Assembly (NCBI RefSeq): GCF_000621605.1
Contig: NZ_JHXX01000001.1
Coordinates: forward strand, 1,178,001-1,242,000
Direction: 5' to 3'
DNA from: Butyrivibrio sp. MC2021
GTDB lineage: Bacteria; Bacillota; Clostridia; Lachnospirales; Lachnospiraceae
DNA: 64,000 nucleotides
This document shows, piece after piece, positions 42,784 to 50,785 of the stretch (position 1 is its first letter; the number at the start of each line of letters is the position of its first letter). The translations under genes and the position numbers were made by a program. The notes under the pieces are model-generated. The model was not told where the DNA came from, made no database searches, and saw only the letters and a list, made by a program, of their open reading frames with translations.

Positions 42784-43503
42784 TTAATACGCGCCATCCC
42801 CTGCTGTCAGCGCTCTAAACGTCATAATGATTAGTCCAATGTCTGTCGCGATACTCCTCTTTTCCAGATACTTCTGATCAAGCTCCATCCATTCATCAAA
42901 TGGGACTTCGGTGCGTCCCATAACCTGCCAGTAGCAGGTAAGTCCGGGCTTAACCAAATGTCTTGTCATCTGGAAAGGTGTCATCTGGTCTGTCTCATAT
43001 ACAGGAAGTGGTCTCGGACCAACAACAGACATTTCACCTTTTAAAATATTTAAGAGCTGCGGAAGCTCATCAATACTGGTTTTTCTAAGAATTTTCCCAA
43101 TATGTGTGATTCGGGGATCATCCTTCATTTTGAAAGCAGGTCCGTCAAGTTCGTTCTGTTCCAACAAGAACTTGTGCATCTCCGGTGCATTCTCACACAT
43201 GGTTCGGAACTTGTACATCATAAAAGGTTTGTTGTTATATCCTGTTCGCTGTTGTTTGAAAATAACCGGGCCGCCATCTTCTTTTTTTATCAGGATGGCC
43301 ACCACCAGGAACAACGGCGATAGGAGGATAAGGCCGATCAGTGACGATACTATGTCGAACACTCTTTTTATGACCTGATAAACAACCTTTTTCTTAATCT
43401 TTACGGAAGTAACATCAGTATTTTCAGAACCTACCTCCGGCATGTAAACCAGCTGACCATATTCTGTTTCATCTAATGCTATCTTTTCGTATTCTGCCTG
43501 CAT
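42784..43503 (-). CDS. Priming sugar-phosphate transferase (WcaJ/EpsL type)
   Basis: A 239-residue enzyme that starts each repeat unit by moving a sugar 1-phosphate from UDP-sugar to undecaprenyl phosphate. It has ~45 cytoplasmic residues, one membrane segment (VFDIVSSLIGLILLSPLFL), and the catalytic signatures YKFRTMCENA, ITHIGKILRKTSIDELPQL, LKGEMSVVGPRP and LVKPGLTCYWQVMGR (~85-215). It is the short form without the extra N-terminal helices. It is the first gene of the cluster. Confidence 0.94.
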   Translation of the reverse strand: MQAEYEKIALDETEYGQLVYMPEVGSENTDVTSVKIKKKVVYQVIKRVFDIVSSLIGLILLSPLFLVVAILIKKEDGGPVIFKQQRTGYNNKPFMMYKFRTMCENAPEMHKFLLEQNELDGPAFKMKDDPRITHIGKILRKTSIDELPQLLNILKGEMSVVGPRPLPVYETDQMTPFQMTRHLVKPGLTCYWQVMGRTEVPFDEWMELDQKYLEKRSIATDIGLIIMTFRALTAGDGAY

Positions 43504-43687
43504 TTTTCACCCTCACACGATAATTTTATCACACAATATTGTGTATTTATTATTATATCGGCAGATTTAATGCATCTTTTAGTGTTTTTTTAGAATTTTC
43601 TATACACTTTTTTGGGTGAAATTACGCAATGCCGCTCCCGCTCTATAATGATTAATTATAAACTAAATATTGTTTTTTTCATAGAAT

Positions 43688-43719
43688 AAAGCGTAGATTT
43701 TGTATCAAATCTGCGCTTT
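43688..43719. repeat. 13-bp inverted repeat
   Basis: AAAGCGTAGATTT and AAATCTGCGCTTT are complementary but for one G-T pair, with the 6-base loop TGTATC. No T run follows on either strand beyond the stem, so terminator activity is doubtful. Confidence 0.5.
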
Positions 43720-43838
43720 ATCTGCTGTACTTACCTTGGTCTTTTGGCTGCCTCTGCCTACGCTCGGTTCCTGAGCCCCATCATCAAATTGTGAACTGTT
43801 CCGACCAGCCCAGGTTTTGCTGTTCACAGTTTACTAAC

Positions 43839-43851
43839 GGGGTCAGGCACC
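43839..43851. repeat. GGGGTCAGGCACC motif, relative of the GGGGTCAGACCCC palindrome
   Basis: The left half matches the palindromes at 13146 and 33176 exactly; the right half reads GGCACC instead of GACCCC, so the dyad is only partly kept. Confidence 0.45.
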
Positions 43852-43925
43852 AAGCTAGTTTCAAGCAGTTTACTGTTCTGATTGCTGGAACCATGTGGTT
43901 TCCCGGCAATTCCACGGTCCTGGCC

Positions 43926-43950
43926 GCGGCTGGGGGCTGTCCCCAGCCGC
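43926..43950. repeat. Strong GC hairpin
   Basis: GCGGCTGGGG and CCCCAGCCGC are perfect complements around a five-base loop. There is no T run, so it is better seen as a REP-like palindrome than a terminator. Confidence 0.6.
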
Positions 43951-43974
43951 TCACTCACTGACGCCATTTGCCAT

Positions 43975-44008
43975 AAAAAAGGCCGTGCACAATAGTACAG
44001 TCTTTTTT
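43975..44008. terminator. Bidirectional terminator-like hairpin
   Basis: AAAAAAGGCCGTGC pairs with the complementary stretch ending in CTTTTTT through 11 standard pairs or so, with a few G-T pairs and one mismatch. A and T runs at the base allow termination in either direction. Confidence 0.55.
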
Positions 44009-44183
44009 ATCCATTTTCTCGATTTAACTCAGTCGTTTTTGCATTGTTTTCATAGGAAAATCAAAAGCCTGATACAGGCACGGATGATATAATTATTGGC
44101 AGAAGGTAAATCGGCATAATCCAGTATTTATGTCGGTTAACAAGGCAAAAAACAAATCAAAATGTAACGGAGGAAAAGGTAAA

Positions 44184-45332
44184 ATGGCAAACAGAATTTC
44201 ACTGAACGGAACATCTTATCATGGGGCCGGTGCGATCAACGAGATCGTAAACGAGATCAATTCCAGGGGATTCAAAAAGGCTTTTGTGGCTTCTGACCCT
44301 GACCTTATCAAATTCGGCGTAACCGGCAAGGTTACTGATCTTTTGGAGAAGGCCGGAATTCCTTTTGAAGTTTATTCCGATATCAAGCCCAATCCAACAA
44401 TAGAAAACGTACAGCACGGCGTGGAAGCTTTCAAGGCTTCAGGCGCAGACTGCATCCTGGCTGTAGGCGGCGGATCCTCCATGGACACCTCCAAGGCCAT
44501 CGGTATCATCATCACCAATCCTGAGTTTGCGGATGTTCGCTCCCTTGAGGGCGTAGCTCCCACCAAGAACCCCTGCGTTCCTATCATCGCAGTTCCCACA
44601 ACAGCCGGAACCGCTGCAGAGGTTACCATCAACTACGTTATCACTGACGTGGAAAAAGAGAGAAAGTTCGTTTGCGTAGATACTCACGACATGCCAATAG
44701 TTGCTGTTGTTGATCCTGAGATGATGTCCTCAATGCCTAAGGGCCTCACAGCAGCCACCGGAATGGACGCTCTTACCCACGCCATCGAGGGCTACACCAC
44801 AAGAGCAGCCTGGGAGATGACAGATATGTTCCATCTTGAGGCAATCCGCCTTATTTCCAAGAATCTTCGCGACGCTGTTGAGAATAAAAAGGAAGGCCGC
44901 GAAGGCATGGCTCTTGGCCAGTACATCGCAGGCATGGGCTTCTCCAATGTAGGTCTTGGAATCGACCACGCCATGGCTCACACTCTTTCAGCTCACTATG
45001 ACACACCTCACGGCGTTGCCTGCGCTATGTTCCTTCCGATCTCCATGGAGTTCAACCGCGAATACACCGGTGAGAGACTTCGCGAGGTTGCAAGAGCAAT
45101 GGGCGTAGAAGGTGTCGACAGCATGTCCCAGAACGAGTACAGAGATGCTGCTATCGCTGCAGTTAAAAAGCTTTCTGAGGATGTAGGAATTCCGAAGACT
45201 CTTGAGAAGATCAAGGAAGAAGACCTTGACCAGCTGGCTACAGACGCTCTCAACGATGCATGCTATCCCGGCAACCCAAGAGAAGCCACCAAGGAACAGG
45301 TTATTGAAATGTTCAGAATGCTGATGGCATAA
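44184..45332 (+). CDS. fucO: Iron-containing alcohol dehydrogenase, FucO-type (lactaldehyde reductase)
   Basis: A 382-residue group III alcohol dehydrogenase very close in pattern to E. coli FucO, which reduces lactaldehyde to 1,2-propanediol. NAD-binding GGGSSMDTSKAIGI, the run VPTTAGTAAEVTINYVI, and metal ligands in GMDALTHAIEG, GIDHAMAHTLSAHYDTPHG and its final histidine are all present. The ATG at 44184 has AACGGAGGAAAAGGT upstream; an in-frame ATG at 44130 has none. No fucose genes adjoin it, so its aldehyde could also come from other routes. Confidence 0.92.
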   Translation: MANRISLNGTSYHGAGAINEIVNEINSRGFKKAFVASDPDLIKFGVTGKVTDLLEKAGIPFEVYSDIKPNPTIENVQHGVEAFKASGADCILAVGGGSSMDTSKAIGIIITNPEFADVRSLEGVAPTKNPCVPIIAVPTTAGTAAEVTINYVITDVEKERKFVCVDTHDMPIVAVVDPEMMSSMPKGLTAATGMDALTHAIEGYTTRAAWEMTDMFHLEAIRLISKNLRDAVENKKEGREGMALGQYIAGMGFSNVGLGIDHAMAHTLSAHYDTPHGVACAMFLPISMEFNREYTGERLREVARAMGVEGVDSMSQNEYRDAAIAAVKKLSEDVGIPKTLEKIKEEDLDQLATDALNDACYPGNPREATKEQVIEMFRMLMA

Positions 45333-45358
45333 AATATTGCAATAATGTATAATCGTAA

Positions 45359-45401
45359 AGTAATCGGTAATCTATTGATTATCGGTTACTTTATTTTTTT
45401 T
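45359..45401 (+). terminator. Terminator of the fucO-like gene
   Basis: AGTAATCGGTAATC and GATTATCGGTTACT form a 14-bp stem with G-T pairs, loop TATT, followed by TTATTTTTTTT. It lies 26 bases after the stop codon. Confidence 0.85.
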
Positions 45402-45423
45402 AAAGGAAGTAACAATGCAGTCC

Positions 45424-45560
45424 GATGAACTACCCTCACCGACTCTGCGTCGGAAAGGGTTTCTGTTACGCCGCTTCGCGGCATGAACCTGCAGTCTGCT
45501 CTGTGCAGCTTGCAGAACAGGGCATGTCCACTATGCCCCTATCCCATTGGGTCACCTTTG
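45424..45560 (-). ncRNA. Probable omega-RNA (TnpB guide RNA) scaffold
   Basis: The 3' end of tnpB plus the element's right end has the expected features: stem CCGC-TTC-GCGG (45471-45481), then ACCCT/AGGGT closing a CCGAC/GTCGG hairpin (45432-45460), ending in GGGTAGTTCATC at 45424. The guide would be the next bases of flanking DNA on the minus strand (45423 downwards, beginning GGACTGCATTG). The 5' boundary is a guess. Confidence 0.55.
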
Positions 45561-46890
45561 GGAATACTTTTCTTAAAATATTTGCAGCTCCATTTATGTC
45601 TGCATTTGTTATAGTACCATCGTAGTGCCTGTACAGGCCTCTCTTTACCCTCTTTCCGGAAAAAGAGTATGGTGTGCTATCTCCTTTACAGTATACAGGC
45701 AATTCGTCCTTTGCAAGAAAATCAGCCCTTGAAGTATAGCTTTCTTCTGTAAGGGCAAACTCTATCCCATATTCAGCAAGCTTGTATCTGAGCATATCTG
45801 CAAATATCAGCATTGGTATCTGCACAAAATTCTGGTTATTCATATGTCCCATATCTGCTTCCTGCTTCTGGAATACATTGTGGCCCATTACCACTACATC
45901 TACACGATTATCCCTCGCATAGTCTGCTATACATCTGCTTATCTTGTGGAACTGATCTTTTATCCTCCTGTTCCTTTTTTCAGTGAGTATACTCATTCTC
46001 CTTGTGCGGTATCTCTTGTTACAGGTCATTGCGCAGGCAGACAGCCTTGCCATCTCTTTGTTGTAGTACTGATTGATGGACTTGATGACACCGCCCTTTA
46101 TTATAAAAGGCTTTGAACAGAAATTATTAACAACAGCAGCGATGTTGTCAGTTCCGGGATCTATTGCCATGACTCTTTTTCCCGAAATATCTGTCATTCC
46201 TGCTAGGTCCTTCAAGATTGCAGAATCATCCCTTGGTGCAATGCCCTTCATCTCTGTATCCATTACCACATCTATCACAAAATCCCTGCCACATGGCTTG
46301 ATGCGCACTTCCTTAAGCGTTCCGGAAAAAGGTTCATTTGAAAGCCTGAGCATTTCCTTGGTCCCGGGGAATCTGAGATACAGATCATTTTTTATCCTGC
46401 AGATCTGGTTGGTAAGGATAACGGTTTTTCCTTTGCCTTCTTTTACGTACCGTGGAAGTTTAGGTCTTCCCGTAAAAGCTGAGGGATTCTTAGCGTATAC
46501 CTTCAATGCCTCAAAGAAAGACTTGTAGTCTCTCATTAAGAGCTTAAGTATCTGTTGATTGGACTGTGACGGGAGACCATAGTATGCCTTATCCCTTGTA
46601 GCCTTAAGAAGATAGTCCATGGATCCGTAAGTCATCCATGCACCATTTGGCTGGTACTTGGTGCCTGAGAGAGTTGCTCTGACAAGCCTTAGTACTTTCA
46701 TCTGATTGGAAAAAAGAGGCTTGAACTCATCCATTGCCTTAACCGCTGATGAATACTGCCTTAAAATGAAGTTGGCCCTGTTGTACAGTCTTGCGGATGC
46801 ACCGCAGATATCACGACAATAGCTGTAAAGATTATGTGTGCTGTTGATCCTGTACTGCCTTGTCCTATACACAGTTGCCATTCCTTTCAT
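45466..46890 (-). CDS. tnpB: RNA-guided endonuclease TnpB
   Basis: A 474-residue TnpB with a RuvC-like nuclease: catalytic Asp in MAIDPGTDN (~245), Glu in FALTEESYTS (~385) and Asp in TNADINGAAN (~435). The zinc-finger position (ADFLAKDELPVYCKGD...YSGKRVKRGLY-like) lacks the usual two CxxC pairs, as in some other IS605 groups. The protein cuts DNA matching its omega-RNA guide next to the target motif, which helps keep the element. It appears intact. Confidence 0.93.
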   Translation of the reverse strand: MKGMATVYRTRQYRINSTHNLYSYCRDICGASARLYNRANFILRQYSSAVKAMDEFKPLFSNQMKVLRLVRATLSGTKYQPNGAWMTYGSMDYLLKATRDKAYYGLPSQSNQQILKLLMRDYKSFFEALKVYAKNPSAFTGRPKLPRYVKEGKGKTVILTNQICRIKNDLYLRFPGTKEMLRLSNEPFSGTLKEVRIKPCGRDFVIDVVMDTEMKGIAPRDDSAILKDLAGMTDISGKRVMAIDPGTDNIAAVVNNFCSKPFIIKGGVIKSINQYYNKEMARLSACAMTCNKRYRTRRMSILTEKRNRRIKDQFHKISRCIADYARDNRVDVVVMGHNVFQKQEADMGHMNNQNFVQIPMLIFADMLRYKLAEYGIEFALTEESYTSRADFLAKDELPVYCKGDSTPYSFSGKRVKRGLYRHYDGTITNADINGAANILRKVFPKVTQWDRGIVDMPCSASCTEQTAGSCREAA

Positions 46891-46976
46891 AGAAGTTTAT
46901 ACTGTGTATTATAGCACACATTCAAGTATATATCAAAACAAATGTTCTTTTAAGGGGTGTTTTTAGGGATTTTATT

Positions 46977-47435
46977 ATGGACGGATACAACAGAGGTTCA
47001 CATTCAGTTTACCAGCTGACCTATCATATCATTTTTGTCACAAAATATAGAAAAAAAGTCATCACTGATGAGTTGGGTGATTTCATGAAGAACCACGCCG
47101 CCTACCTGTGTGGAAGGATGAACTGCAAACTTCTTTCAGCAGAGACTGATGGAGATCACATGCATCTTCTTGTTTCAATGTCACCAGATGTAGCTCCGGT
47201 AAAACTCATTAATTCCCTTAAATCCAACCTCTCAAAGGAAGTTCACATATACTACCGGGAACATATAGAAAAATACTTGTGGGGCGATTCGCCTTTCTGG
47301 AGCGCCAGCTATTTCTGCGCAACCACAGGCTCAGTTTCCATGGAAACTGTCAAAAAGTACATTGAAGAGCAGCGAACTGAGGAACACAAGAGAAAATATG
47401 TGAAGTCCGGGAAATACAAAAAGCAAAAACGCTAA
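46977..47435 (+). CDS. tnpA: IS200/IS605 TnpA transposase (Y1 HUH)
   Basis: A 152-residue single-strand transposase. HUH metal site is in DGDHMHLLV (His-Met-His, ~62-64); the catalytic tyrosine is in METVKKYIEEQ (~128). It starts with YQLTYHIIFVTKYRKKV, typical of the family. It is divergent from tnpB with an 86-bp shared promoter gap, and lies at the left end of the element. It appears intact. Confidence 0.95.
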   Translation: MDGYNRGSHSVYQLTYHIIFVTKYRKKVITDELGDFMKNHAAYLCGRMNCKLLSAETDGDHMHLLVSMSPDVAPVKLINSLKSNLSKEVHIYYREHIEKYLWGDSPFWSASYFCATTGSVSMETVKKYIEEQRTEEHKRKYVKSGKYKKQKR

Positions 47436-47488
47436 GCGATTCATCCCCAACCTGACGGAAGGGGTTTTCTCGCTGAGGTATTATAAAA

Positions 47489-47962
47489 TCAGACTATGTC
47501 AGCCACTTTACAGCCCGCCACAGCAATGAGGTCCTGAGGGGCGAGCTCTATCTGAAAGCCCACCTTGCCGGCGCTGACAAAAACATGCTCATAGGAAGGG
47601 GCGGTCTCATGGATAAAGGTAACAAACTGCTTCTTCATGCCTATGGGCGAACAGCCGCCGTGAACATAGCCTGTAAGGGGCAAAAGTTCCTTTTGCTTTA
47701 TCATGCTGACAGCCTTCTCCCCCGCTGCCTTGGCGGCCTTTTTAAGATCAAGCTCCTCCTTGACAGGGATGGCAAAAACGTAGTAGCTGCCGGACTTTCC
47801 CTGAGTCACAAGGGTCTTGAAAACCTTCTCCGGGTCCTCACCAAGGATTCCCGCTATCTCCTCACCGGTCATAGTGGCATCGGGCTTATAGGAGTGAATT
47901 TCATAGTTTATTTTCTTGCCGTCAAGAACACGGCAGACGTTGGTCTTTTCTTCCTTTTTCAT
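47489..47962 (-). CDS. ybaK: Cys-tRNA(Pro)/Cys-tRNA(Cys) deacylase YbaK
   Basis: A 157-residue editing protein that hydrolyses mischarged Cys-tRNA(Pro). It has the YbaK/EbsC pattern: DPEKVFKTLVTQGK (invariant Lys ~46), YYVFAIPVKEELDLKKAAKA, TGYVHGGCSPIGMKK and the Asp/Gly of the C-terminal AGKVGFQIELAP. The ATG at 47962 has AAGGAT upstream. The IS605 element is inserted directly behind its stop codon without harming it. Confidence 0.94.
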   Translation of the reverse strand: MKKEEKTNVCRVLDGKKINYEIHSYKPDATMTGEEIAGILGEDPEKVFKTLVTQGKSGSYYVFAIPVKEELDLKKAAKAAGEKAVSMIKQKELLPLTGYVHGGCSPIGMKKQFVTFIHETAPSYEHVFVSAGKVGFQIELAPQDLIAVAGCKVADIV

Positions 47963-47980
47963 TATCAAAAAATCCTTTTT

Positions 47981-48529
47981 TTATTCTGTAATTTGATGCT
48001 GCTTAAGATTAAGCAGGATGCTTCCCGCCATCAGCACGCCAACTATTGGCATGAACCTGTTAAGCCGGCCAAGCAATACGCCGGGGAAACCTGCCAGAAA
48101 AACAATGTACAAGAATATCTCAAGAGCCAGAATCATCAGTGCTGCCTTCCAGCCCTCCTTTTCATCTATTCTCTCCGCTGTAAGAATACAGCTGCAGGCA
48201 AGAAGTGCCAGAACAAATCTCGCAATTGCCGCAGGCACAGGGCCTACTCCCGTGGTATTGAGGATTGCGCATCTGACAGCCTCCAAAAGGGCATAGCCAT
48301 AAAGAATTATCTTCATCACCTTTGCGCCGGATGCTTTTATCCTCAGCACGCCAAAAACAAAGATCATGATGCAGCCAAGGCATTGAAAGGCATAAATAAC
48401 AGTCCTCAGAATATTCCCACTGAAAATCAGCACAAATCCCACCGCCGAAATTGCAAAGGCTGCAATCAGCATAACAATCTGCGCTATAAACAAAGGCCCA
48501 AACTTTCTTTCGTTACTGTTATTCTCCAT
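47981..48529 (-). CDS. Hypothetical membrane protein
   Basis: A 182-residue protein with about five membrane helices (~13-33, 40-60, 70-90, 100-118, 130-165). It is not recognised as a named family. AGGAGGATGCC precedes the ATG. It lies 18 bp before ybaK on the same strand, probably one transcript. Confidence 0.75.
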   Translation of the reverse strand: MENNSNERKFGPLFIAQIVMLIAAFAISAVGFVLIFSGNILRTVIYAFQCLGCIMIFVFGVLRIKASGAKVMKIILYGYALLEAVRCAILNTTGVGPVPAAIARFVLALLACSCILTAERIDEKEGWKAALMILALEIFLYIVFLAGFPGVLLGRLNRFMPIVGVLMAGSILLNLKQHQITE

Positions 48530-48612
48530 GGCATCCTCCTATGTCCCTATACGAAATATTGTATCCATTTATTATTATAAACAATATCTTGTATATAAGC
48601 AAAATAAAACAG

Positions 48613-48645
48613 GACAGCAGGACCATCAAAGATGTTCCTACTGTC
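48613..48645 (-). terminator. Terminator of the rubrerythrin gene
   Basis: GACAGTAGGA-ACATC-TTT-GATGG-TCCTGCTGTC forms a 15-bp stem with few mismatches on the minus strand, followed by CTGTTTTATTTTG. It starts 13 bases after the rubrerythrin stop codon. Confidence 0.8.
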
Positions 48646-48658
48646 CCGCCGGATAATA

Positions 48659-49216
48659 TCAATAATTCTGGGCTTTCTTCATGAAGTAGCTCTGAGGATG
48701 ATTGCATACAGGGCATACTTCAGGAGCCTTGGGTCCAACAACAACGTGGCCACAGTTTGAGCACTCCCAGATGGTATCGCCGTCAGCTGAGAAAACAAGC
48801 CCATTTTCAATGTTGGCAATGAGCTTTCTGTAACGCTCCTCGTGCTCCTTCTCAATGGCAGCAACCTGCTCAAAAAGATCTGCGATATCGTCAAAGCCCT
48901 CTTCACGAGCCTTTTTCGCAAAAGAAGGATACATCTCCTTCCACTCATAGGCCTCGCCATCAGCGGCCTCGTTCAGGTTCTCCACTGTTGTGCCGATGCC
49001 TGAAAGGATCTTGTACCAGAGCTTGGCATGCTCTTTCTCATTGGCTGCGGTTGCCTCAAAAATCTGTCCGATCTGTACATATCCGTCCTTCTTGGCCTTG
49101 GATGCGAAATATGTATATTTATTCCTTGCTTCAGATTCTCCTGCAAAAGCCGCAAGCAGGTTCTTTTCTGTTTCAGTTCCTTTTAATTCCTTGGTGCGTG
49201 TATCAAGATTAGCCAT
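48659..49216 (-). CDS. rbr: Rubrerythrin
   Basis: A 185-residue non-heme iron protein that reduces hydrogen peroxide in anaerobes. The N-terminal ferritin-like domain has the di-iron ligands in [21 protein letters not shown] and IEKEHEERY; the C-terminal rubredoxin-like domain has CSNCGH and CPVC. The length is typical. It is monocistronic with its own terminator; the upstream gap (49217-49300) may hold a metal- or peroxide-responsive site, but none is clear. Confidence 0.96.
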   Translation of the reverse strand: MANLDTRTKELKGTETEKNLLAAFAGESEARNKYTYFASKAKKDGYVQIGQIFEATAANEKEHAKLWYKILSGIGTTVENLNEAADGEAYEWKEMYPSFAKKAREEGFDDIADLFEQVAAIEKEHEERYRKLIANIENGLVFSADGDTIWECSNCGHVVVGPKAPEVCPVCNHPQSYFMKKAQNY

Positions 49217-49300
49217 GTGAAACCTCCTTATATTGAATAAATATAAATGCCATCATTGTCATTGTAGCAAGTATGCTCTATGGTGTAAACCCGCTTCCCG

Positions 49301-49981
49301 TTAATTGATCTTGGCACATTCGTAGTCCCCAAGAGGAAGCTTTAAAAGCTCCATTATCCTAAGTTCATCCATTGCATCATAGACAGCGTTGTGAACTTCG
49401 CAGTAAAAGCTCTCTCCCGAAAGGATCCTTAGGATGGGCTCTACGCCGTAATTGGTCTTGAGTCTTCCGGTCTTACAGCAGGGAAGGGAATCCGGGATTG
49501 CCTTGTTGAACTGCTTGTAGGCGGCTATCCTCATGATGTCATACCACTGAAAATCCCCAAGCTCCGGCAGGTGAGACAGGTCAAATCTTCCGTTGTAGGC
49601 AAAGATCTGTGTTACCCCCTTAGATGAAAGGTGCTTTCTTATAGCCGCCATAGCTTCCTTCCTGCCGCATCTGATGCCCCTTATGTCACCGTAGTTCAGC
49701 ACATTGGTGAACATGCCTCCGACTCTGCATTCAGGGTCAAAAATGTAATAGAGCCTGTCGGTACATTTATAGCTCTCAGCATCCGCCAGGGCCACTCCTA
49801 TGGACATCACTTCGTCCCGCCAGTTGGTCTCTGTATCTATCACAGCGATGAGCTCTGTTGAATCATCCGTTTGCGGCGATGCTATAGGGGCCGCTTCAAC
49901 CACGGGCCTTTTCGCAGGTCTTGTATTCCTTTCTGCCCCATTTTTTATCATATTCAAAAAATCAAGTGAACTGTTACTCAT
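49301..49981 (-). CDS. DEDDh-type 3'-5' exonuclease domain protein
   Basis: A 226-residue protein. After a ~40-residue linker, an exonuclease fold shows the acidic residues of the DEDDh class: VIDTETNW (Asp, Glu; ~48), FAYNGRFDLSHL (Asp ~132) and VHNAVYDAMDELRIM (His, Asp; ~207). It may act on DNA or RNA ends like RNase T or the DNA polymerase epsilon subunit. The exact substrate is unknown. Confidence 0.82.
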   Translation of the reverse strand: MSNSSLDFLNMIKNGAERNTRPAKRPVVEAAPIASPQTDDSTELIAVIDTETNWRDEVMSIGVALADAESYKCTDRLYYIFDPECRVGGMFTNVLNYGDIRGIRCGRKEAMAAIRKHLSSKGVTQIFAYNGRFDLSHLPELGDFQWYDIMRIAAYKQFNKAIPDSLPCCKTGRLKTNYGVEPILRILSGESFYCEVHNAVYDAMDELRIMELLKLPLGDYECAKIN

Positions 49982-50069
49982 GTATATCTCCTGTTGCGCT
50001 AATAGTACTCATATTTTATAATCATAAAGGATTTAGCAACTATTGAAAAGAATTGTTGAGGGATACAAA

Positions 50070-50714
50070 ATGGACGAAAATAATCTTAATTTGCAAAACA
50101 ATGAAGTCACCCCTGAGGAAAAACCTGAGGTAAAGCCTGAGGAAGTAACCAACTTCTCTGTCACAGAGAACAATAGCTGGGATGCCCAGGGCCAGTTTTC
50201 AGGACAGCCTGTTCCTACACCTGCACCTGCTCCTGCACCAATGCCCGCTCCTATGCCGGGCGTCAATCCCGGACCTTCCATGAACGGCGCTCCCAACATG
50301 CAGATACCTCCGGCACCTCCTGTGCCCGGCCAGTTCGGCCCCCAGCCCGGACCTAATCCGAATATGCAGGGCGGCCCTGCTCCCATTCCGGGAAGCTTCC
50401 CGCCTCCGGCTGCTCCACAGCCACCATACCAGGCTCCTCGCCAGCCCTTCACACCGGCAGCGCCTGTAGATCCTAACCAGGAGATGACCACTAAGGAGTG
50501 GTTCCTTACACTGTTTTTGAGCTATATCCCCATTGCAGGACTTGTCCTCATGATAATATGGGCCGTAGAGCAGAATCCCCTTCCCAAGTATCGTCATCGT
50601 AAAAACTGGGCAACTGCGAACCTGATCTGGGTTGTCATCCGCTACGTATTGGCAATGATATTATCCTATGCTTTAGCCTTTATGATAACCGAACTGATCG
50701 AACTCTTAATGTAA
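50070..50714 (+). CDS. Proline-rich protein with C-terminal membrane helices
   Basis: A 214-residue protein. Residues ~1-40 are acidic (NEVTPEEKPEVKPEE), ~45-150 are a low-complexity P/G/M/A stretch (PTPAPAPAPMPAPMPG), and the end has two membrane helices (TKEWFLTLFLSYIPIAGLVL and NLIWVVIRYVLAMILSYALA) separated by a basic RHRKN loop. The ATG at 50070 follows GAGGGATACAAA. Similar proteins occur in many clostridia without known role; the tail would lie on one face of the membrane as a binding arm. Confidence 0.78.
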   Translation: MDENNLNLQNNEVTPEEKPEVKPEEVTNFSVTENNSWDAQGQFSGQPVPTPAPAPAPMPAPMPGVNPGPSMNGAPNMQIPPAPPVPGQFGPQPGPNPNMQGGPAPIPGSFPPPAAPQPPYQAPRQPFTPAAPVDPNQEMTTKEWFLTLFLSYIPIAGLVLMIIWAVEQNPLPKYRHRKNWATANLIWVVIRYVLAMILSYALAFMITELIELLM

Positions 50715-50775
50715 TAAAAATAAAAAAATAAGGATTGGTTTCCCGAAGATACGGGAGACCAATCCTTTTTATTTG
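50712..50775. terminator. Bidirectional terminator
   Basis: A 16-bp stem (50730-50745 with 50752-50767; one mismatch) has T runs on both sides, serving the proline-rich gene (plus) and the uxuB gene (minus). Confidence 0.93.
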
Positions 50776-50785
50776 CTAAAAAACA

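Larger units (their letters stand above)
43504..44183. other. Intergenic stretch rich in hairpins
   Basis: No open frame here looks like a gene. Besides the structures listed separately (43688-43719, 43839-43851, 43926-43950, 43975-44008) there is a loose inverted pair TGTGAAC/GTTCACA near 43787-43828. The block 43730-44010 has a higher GC content than the surrounding AT-rich sequence, and looks like an accumulation of REP-like or mobile-element remnants. The first ~180 bases should contain the promoter of the polysaccharide cluster, and the last ~170 that of the dehydrogenase. Confidence 0.6.
45424..47482. mobile_element. IS605-type insertion sequence
   Basis: A complete element with divergent tnpB (minus) and tnpA (plus). 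In tnpB orientation the left end starts at 47482, right after TTTAT (47487-47483), the likely target motif, and carries an AGCGA/CCCC double-stem hairpin (47435-47474). The right end stops at 45424 with GTTCATC after a hairpin (45439-45453). There are no terminal inverted repeats or target duplications, as expected for single-strand HUH transposition. The target motif adjoins the ybaK stop codon. Confidence 0.85.

Noticed and set aside
47585-48580. 331-codon open frame on the plus strand
   Set aside because: It runs antisense through ybaK and the adjoining membrane protein gene, both with good family match or ribosome sites; the translation has no domain-like pattern.
49217-49300. Fur/PerR-like site upstream of rubrerythrin
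   Set aside because: Only loose AATGAC/AATGAT similarity; no convincing dyad could be drawn.
50190-50470. Short repeats in the proline-rich coding region as a CRISPR or tandem array
   Set aside because: The repeats are codon-level P/A/G/M low complexity without regular spacers.
50033-50491. Glycine-rich 152-codon minus-strand frame
   Set aside because: It is the reverse reading of the proline-rich region of the gene at 50070-50714, so its glycine runs are a mirror of CCN codons.
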